A DNA stretch of 9,043 nt from an uncultured Chromatiaceae bacterium (GTDB lineage Bacteria > Pseudomonadota > Gammaproteobacteria > Enterobacterales > Alteromonadaceae). The stretch spans positions 1-9,043 of the forward strand of contig CALJUX010000085.1 of the NCBI GenBank assembly GCA_937978655.1, in the 5' to 3' direction. The notes under the pieces are model-generated. The model was not told the origin of the DNA, searched no databases, and saw nothing but the letters and a program-made list of their open reading frames with translations. Both the position numbers and the translations under genes were made by a program. This document shows, one piece after another, positions 1-5,765 of this stretch. How positions within the stretch are numbered: the first letter of the stretch is position 1; every line of letters starts with the position of its first letter.

Positions 1-52
1 TACCGGCCTGTCACGCCGGGGGTCGCGGGTTCGAGTCCCGTCCGCTCCGCCA
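1..52 (+). tRNA. tRNA-Asp (anticodon GTC), 5' part cut off by the window edge
   Basis: This is the 3' two-thirds of an aspartate tRNA. The anticodon stem pairs CCGGC (3-7) with GCCGG (15-19). It encloses the seven-base loop CTGTCAC (8-14), whose anticodon GTC lies at 10-12. The T arm follows with its GGTTCGAGTCC core (28-38). The acceptor 3' strand ends at G49 as discriminator base, followed by an encoded CCA at 50-52. The sequence closely resembles gammaproteobacterial tRNA-Asp. The D arm and the 5' acceptor strand lie outside the window. Confidence 0.95.
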
Positions 53-82
53 CTTTACTGAGCTGAACATCAGTAAAACATC

Positions 83-106
83 AACCAGCCAAGTGCTGGT
101 TTTTTT
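83..106 (+). terminator. Rho-independent terminator of the tRNA transcript
   Basis: A seven-base-pair stem, AACCAGC (83-89) with GCTGGTT (95-101), closes a five-base loop and runs into an uninterrupted T tract (100-106). It lies about 30 bases after the tRNA CCA end and well before cheV. It should therefore end the tRNA transcription unit and leave cheV with its own promoter. Confidence 0.85.
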
Positions 107-206
107 GTGCCTGTGATTTGGCGGTCATCGCCGGCACATTGCCTGAGGCATCGCTTGCAGCCGTGATAAATTCCTTGCGCGAAGTCAGTTCATCGTACTG
201 AAAACT

Positions 207-235
207 TTGCTATGTTTAGCAACAAGTTATATATC
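207..235 (+). promoter_or_regulatory. Candidate sigma70 promoter of cheV with an inverted repeat over its -35 box
   Basis: TTGCTA (207-212) and TATATC (230-235) are separated by 17 bases, with four of six consensus matches in each box. The predicted start is near 242, giving a leader of roughly 43 bases. A perfect inverted repeat, TTGCTA-tgtt-TAGCAA (207-222), covers the -35 box and part of the spacer. A second dyad, GGATCA-g-TGATCC (241-253), sits at the predicted start. Either could be an operator. I saw no clear sigma28 flagellar promoter. The promoter call is pattern-based and untested. Confidence 0.4.
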
Positions 236-284
236 AGGCGGGATCAGTGATCCGGCATCAAGACGGTAGCCGCGCGGAGGGCTC

Positions 285-1223
285 ATGAGCAGTTTATTAT
301 CCAGTGTTGATCAAAGAACCAATATGGTCGGGAAAAACCGGCTGGAGCTGTTGTTATTCAGGCTTAATTCCGCCCAGTTGTTTGGGATTAACGTATTTAA
401 AGTCCGTGAAGTGCTGACCTGTCCGGAGCTGTCGGCTTTGCCTGGCGCGCATGCGCATGTGCGCGGCATTGCGCATTTACGTGGCGAGCCGGTGACTGTG
501 ATTGATTTAAGTCAGGCGACCGGCGGCAAACCCATCACAGATTTATCCACTGCCTATATTCTGGTCACCGAATACAACCGCAATACCCAGGGTTTTTTAG
601 TTGCAGGGGTCGACCGCATTGTCAGCAGCAGCTGGGAGCAAATCCATCCGGCACCGCAAGGGGCGGGCAAGGCGCATTATGTGACGGCCGTGACTGAAGT
701 TGACAAAAAGCTGGTGCAAATCCTCGATGTGGAGAAAGTCTTTAACGAGATTTCGCCGGCCGATGAAACCGTCAGTGAGTCGGTGAAAGAAAAATCCAAG
801 GACGTCGATTTTAAGAATCTGGTGGTATTGGTCGCCGACGATTCTGCGGTGGCGCGCAATCAGGTGAAACGGGCCTTATCAGCCATCGGCGTGGAAATTC
901 AGACGGTCAACGATGGCCGCTCTGCGCTCAACTGGCTGAAAAATCTGGCCGACGAAATTGGCGGCGATATCTCACATAAAATGCCATTGTTGATTTCGGA
1001 TATCGAAATGCCGGAAATGGATGGTTATACCTTAACGGCGGAGGTCAAAGCCGACGAGCGGCTGCGTAATATTCATATCGTGCTGCACTCCAGTTTAAGC
1101 GGGGTGTTTAATCAGGCGATGATTGAAAAAGTGGGGGCCGATCAGTTTATCGCTAAATTCCATCCGGACGAGCTGGTGTCCGCCGTGCAAAAATGGATGT
1201 CGGACCGCGCGCCACAAGCCTGA
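285..1223 (+). CDS. cheV: Chemotaxis coupling protein CheV (CheW domain plus receiver domain)
   Basis: This 312-residue cytoplasmic protein has the two-domain layout and usual length of CheV, an adaptor linking chemoreceptors to the kinase CheA. The CheW-like domain spans about residues 18-155. The receiver domain spans about 178-305. It shows the acidic pair D185-D186, the phosphoacceptor D239 in SDIEMPEMDG, the Ser switch at S269 in LHSS, and the conserved K291 in FIAKF. All residues needed for phosphorylation by CheA are therefore present, so coupling can probably be tuned by phosphorylation, as is known for the family. The start is supported by GGAGG at 276-280, four bases upstream, which is a little close. 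The gene stands alone between two terminators, with no other che or fli genes here, so it probably serves a chemotaxis system encoded elsewhere. Confidence 0.95.
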   Translation: MSSLLSSVDQRTNMVGKNRLELLLFRLNSAQLFGINVFKVREVLTCPELSALPGAHAHVRGIAHLRGEPVTVIDLSQATGGKPITDLSTAYILVTEYNRNTQGFLVAGVDRIVSSSWEQIHPAPQGAGKAHYVTAVTEVDKKLVQILDVEKVFNEISPADETVSESVKEKSKDVDFKNLVVLVADDSAVARNQVKRALSAIGVEIQTVNDGRSALNWLKNLADEIGGDISHKMPLLISDIEMPEMDGYTLTAEVKADERLRNIHIVLHSSLSGVFNQAMIEKVGADQFIAKFHPDELVSAVQKWMSDRAPQA

Positions 1224-1239
1224 GTTTACTTGAGGCAGT

Positions 1240-1269
1240 AAAAAAAACAGCGCCGGTTGGCGCTGTTTT
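1240..1269. terminator. Bidirectional terminator between convergent cheV and iadA
   Basis: An 11-base-pair stem (1244-1254 with 1259-1269) closes a GGTT loop. On the minus strand it is followed by eight T residues (complement of the A tract 1240-1247), which is a strong terminator for the four-gene catabolic block. On the plus strand the stem ends in four T residues, giving a weaker terminator for cheV. It starts 16 bases after the cheV stop codon and 16 bases beyond the iadA stop codon. Confidence 0.88.
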
Positions 1270-1285
1270 GTTATGAAATACAAGC

Positions 1286-2461
1286 CTAGATAAACAACGA
1301 ATCCCGTTGCACCGTGACAGGCAAGGAGCCGTCGCTATAGCGCCAAATCCCCCGGCTCATCACGGCTTTGACGCTCAGCGTTGTTTTATCCAGCAACACC
1401 AAATCAGCATCCTTGCCAGGCGCCAGCACGCCTTTTTGTGGCAGTTTCAGCACCCGGGCCGGGTTTGCTGTCGCGACACTGAGTGCGACTGGCAACGGCA
1501 CGCCAAGCCTGATGGCGGCGACGACTTCTTCCAGCAGGCTGGCGATACGGCCAATGCCGAGGCCAATAAACTGTTGCTGCTCGTCAAATAACGGCAAAGA
1601 CGCATTGGCATCGGACGAAAACGTGATGCGGCTGCAATCGACCCCGAGTTGCCAGGCCTGCTGCAGCGCTTTGGCGCATTGCACTTCGCCGCTGGCCAGT
1701 TCCTGTGGTGTGGTGCTGGTGGTGAAATCAATCCAGCCGCCGGCTTGTAAAAACGCAAAGCCCTGTTCCACCAAATGTTGGTTGCGGTTCATATGCGTCG
1801 GGTAAAACTGCGTCAGCGGGATATCACTGCTGGCTGCAACTTCCCTTAATATCGACACGCCCGCTTCGGCTGGCCCGACATGCACACTGACGATGCCGGC
1901 TTTGCCGGATAACATACCGCCGACGCGCGCCTCAGCGGCCAGTTTTTTCAGCTCATCCTGCGTCGGCTGGGAGCTGCGGTGATCGGCAATGGCCACTTCA
2001 CCGACGCCGATAAATTTATCAATCAGCAGCAAATCTTCGCTGATAGTCGGAAACAGCGTGCGCACCGGGATTTGATACGAGCCGGTATGGCAATAACAGT
2101 TCAGACCTTCTTCGGTCAGCGCATGGGCTTTGGCCAATAAGTTGGTCAGAGTGCGGGTGATGCTGTCGGTACCGAGTACCCCGACCAGGGTGGTGACACC
2201 ACTGGCAAAGGCATCGTCGGCGTTTAGTTCCGGCGTGCGGGTGCGAAAGCCGCCTTCACCGCCGCCGCCGATAATATGCGCCAGCGAGTCGACCAGTCCG
2301 GGAATGAGATAACAGCCACTGGCATCCAGATACGTCAGCATCTGGCCCTGTAAATCAATGTCGTCGCAAATCGCGGCGATTTGTGCGCCACTGACCAGCA
2401 GGGACGGGGAGCCCAGAGCTTCCGGGCTAAAAACTTCTGCGTGTTCAATCAGGGTGATCAT
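1286..2461 (-). CDS. iadA: IadA-type isoaspartyl dipeptidase (M38 amidohydrolase) with an altered metal site
   Basis: The 391-residue protein matches the length of E. coli IadA (about 390). IadA is a cytoplasmic zinc enzyme that hydrolyses beta-aspartyl dipeptides. Visible landmarks are PGLVDSLAHIIGGGGEGG, GVLGTDS, TGSY (Y129), DHRSSQPT (R162), RVGGMLSGKAG, VSVHVG (H194), PTHMNRN (H223, R226) and SSDANAS (D284, the expected catalytic base). The C-terminal GKDADLVLLD strand is typical of amidohydrolases. Two metal-site changes stand out: the usual HxH after beta-strand 1 is L60-A-H62, and the carboxylated Lys position holds E155. I recall Glu at the Lys position in other IadA-like proteins, but losing the first His is unusual. 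The gene is last in the block. It starts 12 bases after the carrier's stop codon, with GAGGGA just upstream of ATG. In context it would split beta-Asp-Arg into Asp and Arg. A relative with another substrate, or a weakened enzyme, remains possible. Confidence 0.9.
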   Translation of the reverse strand: MITLIEHAEVFSPEALGSPSLLVSGAQIAAICDDIDLQGQMLTYLDASGCYLIPGLVDSLAHIIGGGGEGGFRTRTPELNADDAFASGVTTLVGVLGTDSITRTLTNLLAKAHALTEEGLNCYCHTGSYQIPVRTLFPTISEDLLLIDKFIGVGEVAIADHRSSQPTQDELKKLAAEARVGGMLSGKAGIVSVHVGPAEAGVSILREVAASSDIPLTQFYPTHMNRNQHLVEQGFAFLQAGGWIDFTTSTTPQELASGEVQCAKALQQAWQLGVDCSRITFSSDANASLPLFDEQQQFIGLGIGRIASLLEEVVAAIRLGVPLPVALSVATANPARVLKLPQKGVLAPGKDADLVLLDKTTLSVKAVMSRGIWRYSDGSLPVTVQRDSLFI

Positions 2462-2473
2462 AACTTCCCTCAG

Positions 2474-3928
2474 TTAAAAACCAATCCATACCGCCACTGC
2501 CATCGCGCTGATACTCATCAGCGTCAGCAGCAGCCATAACGACCACATCGCTTTGAGCCAGCGGCTGAATTCGACACCGGCAATAGCCAGCGTGCCCATC
2601 AGCGCAGGGGAGGTCGGGTAAAATAAATGGGCCAGGCCATCACCAAGCTGGAATGCCAGCACCGCGGTCTGGCGCGACACGCCGACTAAATCGGCTAAAG
2701 GTGCCATTAGTGGCATCGTCAGCGCGGCCTGGCCGGAGCCGGACGTCACCAGAAAGTTAAAGGCGCTCTGAAACACCAGCATGCCTTGTGCTGCGACCAT
2801 CGAACTGTGGCCGTCGATAGTGCTGGCGGCGTGTTGCAGGATGGTATTGATCACCGAAGGTTTGGCCGGATCTGTGCCACCGAGCAGCAATAAAATGCCC
2901 TGGGCAATACCAACGACCATCGCGGCCGGCAACAACTGCGCCGCGCCGGTCTTAAAGGCGTCGACATAGTCATTGGTGCGGCCTTGTGCCGGTAAAAAAA
3001 TCCGCGCCAGCAGCGCTGAGACACAACCAATCACCAGAAACTGGCTGGCAATTTCACGCAGATAATAACCTTGGGTTACCACGCCCCAGACCAGCCAGAC
3101 CATGCCGGCGGCAAAACACAGCACAATTAGCAGATGGGGCCAGTCGAATTTTTGCTCCAGCGCAAAAGGCTGTGTCGGCGCGGTACCTTGCTGATCTTTC
3201 CGCAGGCGTTCGGCGCGGCTCATCATCCAGATGATATAAATCAGCGTGAATACCAGCCACATCACCATGCGAAAACCGGCGCCGGACAACGGCGGTAGGC
3301 CGGCAATACTTTGGGCAATCGCCACTGAAAACGGGTTCATCCAGGAGGTGGCAAAACCCACCTGCGTGGCGCCGTAAGTCAGCAGCACACCGGTGATGGC
3401 GTCGTAACCGAGCAAGCGGACCAGCGGCACCAGAAATACCGCAAAGGCCATCGCTTCTTCGCCCATGCCAAACACGGCGCCGCCTAACGAGAAAAACAGC
3501 GCCATCACCGGCAGTAACAAACGGGCTTTGTGCTGCAGCCGGTTGATCAGCCACTTCAGCATCTCGTCGATGGCGCCGGTACGCAGCACAATGCCAAAAC
3601 TGCCGCCGACCAGCAGGATAAATACCACCACACCGATGGCGGAGCCGGAGCGGCTGCCGGATGTCATGCCGTCAAAAAACGCGCTGAAAAAACCGGTCTG
3701 TTCGCCAGCAGTAAAAATCGGTGCCAGCGAGGCCTCGCCGACCGCCTGATAACTGCCAGCCTGCAGCAGATGGCGGCCGGTTTCGGCATCCAGCCGGGTG
3801 GCAAATTGTCCCGGTGCGAGCAGGGCGGTCAGCAATAAGGCGAGTAACAGCACGCCACCGACAATCAGCAGGGTGTCGGGCATTTGCCAGCCGCGGCTGG
3901 TCTTGGTGGCAGGAGTTGGAGTTTGCAT
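2474..3928 (-). CDS. yfcC: YfcC-family inner-membrane carrier (DcuC-like, IT superfamily), candidate beta-Asp-Arg importer
   Basis: This is a 484-residue polytopic membrane protein with about 12 hydrophobic segments. The first is near residues 18-38 and the last near 457-483, and a charged cytoplasmic loop lies around 238-262. Family signatures include FFDGMTSGSRSGSAIGVVVF near the first re-entrant region, FGMGEEAMAFAVFLVPL (153-169), the duplicated TSGSGQAALTMPLMAPLADL (395-414) and FQLGDGLAHLFYPTSPALMG (426-445). These place it in the YfcC/DcuC carrier group, whose members are mostly uncharacterised or move dicarboxylates or amino acids. It lies between the exported cyanophycinase and IadA, 4 bases after the former's stop. 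Its Shine-Dalgarno AAGGA overlaps the last codons of that gene, which suggests translational coupling. I infer that it carries beta-Asp-Arg, or Arg or Asp, into the cytoplasm. The fold assignment is firm and the substrate is not. Confidence 0.87.
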   Translation of the reverse strand: MQTPTPATKTSRGWQMPDTLLIVGGVLLLALLLTALLAPGQFATRLDAETGRHLLQAGSYQAVGEASLAPIFTAGEQTGFFSAFFDGMTSGSRSGSAIGVVVFILLVGGSFGIVLRTGAIDEMLKWLINRLQHKARLLLPVMALFFSLGGAVFGMGEEAMAFAVFLVPLVRLLGYDAITGVLLTYGATQVGFATSWMNPFSVAIAQSIAGLPPLSGAGFRMVMWLVFTLIYIIWMMSRAERLRKDQQGTAPTQPFALEQKFDWPHLLIVLCFAAGMVWLVWGVVTQGYYLREIASQFLVIGCVSALLARIFLPAQGRTNDYVDAFKTGAAQLLPAAMVVGIAQGILLLLGGTDPAKPSVINTILQHAASTIDGHSSMVAAQGMLVFQSAFNFLVTSGSGQAALTMPLMAPLADLVGVSRQTAVLAFQLGDGLAHLFYPTSPALMGTLAIAGVEFSRWLKAMWSLWLLLTLMSISAMAVAVWIGF

Positions 3929-3932
3929 CTGG

Positions 3933-5669
3933 CTATCCTTGAGTGCGGTTTAGTTGCAGACTAAGCGGCTGCGCCAGATAATGCCAGCGGCCGTCGCTGC
4001 GCTGACAGGCTTCCACCTCGCCGGCTGCACCAAGTTGCCAGTGCACACTGAGGCCCGGTTGGCTCAGTGGCGCATACGCCTCGCTGTCCACTTTGGCTGC
4101 ATCGGTCGCCGGGGCGATGCCGCAGGACAGCTGGCCCTGATACTTCACTGCACCAGTGCCCGATAGCTGTTGCCAGTGCAGGCTGTCACCAGGCAGCAGG
4201 CGGCTGACTTTCAGCTGCGTGAGTCTGGCGTCCCGCGTATTGAGGCTGCCTTGGGCGGCGGTGCGGTCTATCACCCAAACGCCGCCGCTGCCGAGCACTT
4301 CCAGCTCTGCGTCCTGGCCATTGCCGTCCTGGTCCGGGGCAAAGCGGGCGCGCAGCACTGTGGCTTCATCGACGCCAAAACCGGCCGGCGCCTTGGCAGC
4401 CTGCACCAGCGTCAATAAACGGCCCTCGCGGTTACGCTCGCGAAAATGCGTATCAGCAATGCCAAGGCTGAACAACTGCAGGCCGCCTTGTGGCCGGTAG
4501 GTCAGCTGTTCATCGGCGAGTAGCTTGCCGCAGCTTTGGTTTACGCGGCACAGCGGCGCGTCGATCTCATGCGCCAGCGCGCCAAACTGCAGCGCGTGGG
4601 CACTTCGCCCGCCACTAATCATCGCAATATCACCCAGTGGCCGGCCCGACTGCACGGCATTGCCGGCACTGGAACCACCCAGTGGCACTGCGTCAAAACG
4701 TACGCGTTGCAGCAGGCGTTCGGTCAGTGCCAGCCACTTGCCGTCTGGCCCGGTCAGCGCTCTTAACGTTAATGACTGATCGCCGCCGTTAATAAATACC
4801 GCGTCGGCACGCTCAATCAGCGCGGCCATCGCTTTGGGATCGGCACAGAGTTTTTGCTGCTGCACGGCCAGTTCCGGATAACGCTCGGCACGGCGCAGCT
4901 GGCCAGAATATTTCAGCCGGCCCGCTTCAATCGCCTTACAATCCCAGGGTTGTGGCTGCTGACTCAGCGCCGGCTCCAGTGGCAGCCAGTCGACGTCAGC
5001 GCCAGCGGCACTGAACAGTTGCTGGTAATAATCGACCCATTCATAAGGGTTGTAAGAGGAGGCGGTGATAAGCAGCAGCCGCGGTTTTTGCGTGGCCGGG
5101 ATTTGTGAACTGCGCAGTTGACGGCGCTGCTGGGCAGAAGTGACAAAAGCCTGAAACAGCTGCTGCGTGACGGCATAAGTACCGGGCCAATACACCGCCA
5201 TCCGTGCCGTGCTGCCATCGGGGTGTTGCGGCCTCACTTCACAGCTGTCTTCAATCACACTATATTCATCGCCGCTGAGCTGATGCTTTTCACTGAATGA
5301 TTCCAGTTCGGCACTGCTTTGGAGCTGATCCTGCTGGCGACGCAGCGCTTGCAAAATGCTGCGCCGGCGGGTTTCGCTGTCGCCGGCAACAGGCCAGTGT
5401 GGCAGTTGCTGTAACAGTCGCAGGCTGGTTTTATCACAGCGATAGGTTTTGCCGGTTTGCGCCCGTTGGCTGGCAAAAAAAGCCTGCGCCGCTTGTTGTT
5501 GTGACGCTTCGCAATACTCAGGTTCGACGCTGGAACAAATGCGCTCGCCACCACCAAATAACCACAATTCTTTGCCAGGCAGCGACTGTGTGGCGGCTGA
5601 TGCTGACGCGCTCAGCCACAACGTCAACGCCACAGTGACCGGCGTACGCAGCTTAAAAGGAATTAACAT
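3933..5669 (-). CDS. cphE: Exported cyanophycinase (peptidase family S51, CphE-like) with extra domains
   Basis: The protein has 578 residues. A Sec signal peptide is visible: basic K6/R8, a hydrophobic core, and ASA cleavage after about A25. The S51 core shows FGGGE (38-42), LLLITASS (198-205), FINGGDQ (292-298) and GGSSAGN with nucleophile S334. It also has DTHF with H408, followed by R412, R414 and R417, and GFGVDE with E435. In CphB the catalytic His174, the substrate-binding Arg178/180/183 and Glu201 lie at +4, +6, +9 and +27 from the His. Those spacings are identical here, so specificity for the Arg-Asp polymer is well supported. The product would be beta-Asp-Arg dipeptides, released outside the cytoplasm. 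The protein is far longer than CphB. About 150 residues are inserted between the first two strands, and residues about 440-578 form a C-terminal extension with a DQDGNGQDAELE loop. It has ten cysteines, compatible with disulfides. GGAG lies five bases upstream of ATG. Confidence 0.92.
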   Translation of the reverse strand: MLIPFKLRTPVTVALTLWLSASASAATQSLPGKELWLFGGGERICSSVEPEYCEASQQQAAQAFFASQRAQTGKTYRCDKTSLRLLQQLPHWPVAGDSETRRRSILQALRRQQDQLQSSAELESFSEKHQLSGDEYSVIEDSCEVRPQHPDGSTARMAVYWPGTYAVTQQLFQAFVTSAQQRRQLRSSQIPATQKPRLLLITASSYNPYEWVDYYQQLFSAAGADVDWLPLEPALSQQPQPWDCKAIEAGRLKYSGQLRRAERYPELAVQQQKLCADPKAMAALIERADAVFINGGDQSLTLRALTGPDGKWLALTERLLQRVRFDAVPLGGSSAGNAVQSGRPLGDIAMISGGRSAHALQFGALAHEIDAPLCRVNQSCGKLLADEQLTYRPQGGLQLFSLGIADTHFRERNREGRLLTLVQAAKAPAGFGVDEATVLRARFAPDQDGNGQDAELEVLGSGGVWVIDRTAAQGSLNTRDARLTQLKVSRLLPGDSLHWQQLSGTGAVKYQGQLSCGIAPATDAAKVDSEAYAPLSQPGLSVHWQLGAAGEVEACQRSDGRWHYLAQPLSLQLNRTQG

Positions 5670-5692
5670 GAAAACTCCGGGAAAAAGACCGT

Positions 5693-5756
5693 CCCCGCTA
5701 AGGCAACAAAACGCGGGGCCGGTGCTTGTTAAACTCGGGCGCCACAGCAGGGCGCC
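5693..5756 (-). promoter_or_regulatory. Two hairpins in the receptor-cyanophycinase intergenic gap
   Basis: The 96-base gap holds two possible RNA hairpins when read on the minus strand. The first, just after the receptor stop codon, pairs GGCGCC (5756-5751) with GGCGCC (5743-5738) around a seven-base loop. The second pairs CCCCGC (5718-5713) with GCGGGG (5698-5693) around 14 bases, ending about 23 bases before the cyanophycinase start. Neither is followed by a long U run, so they look more like partial attenuators or RNA-stability elements than full terminators. Confidence 0.4.
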
Positions 5757-5765
5757 TTTGCAGAC

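Noticed and set aside
1..52. tRNA-Asp 3' end as an integration site for a genomic island
   Set aside because: No second copy of the tRNA 3' end, no integrase and no mobility gene is visible in the window, and base composition looks even across it.
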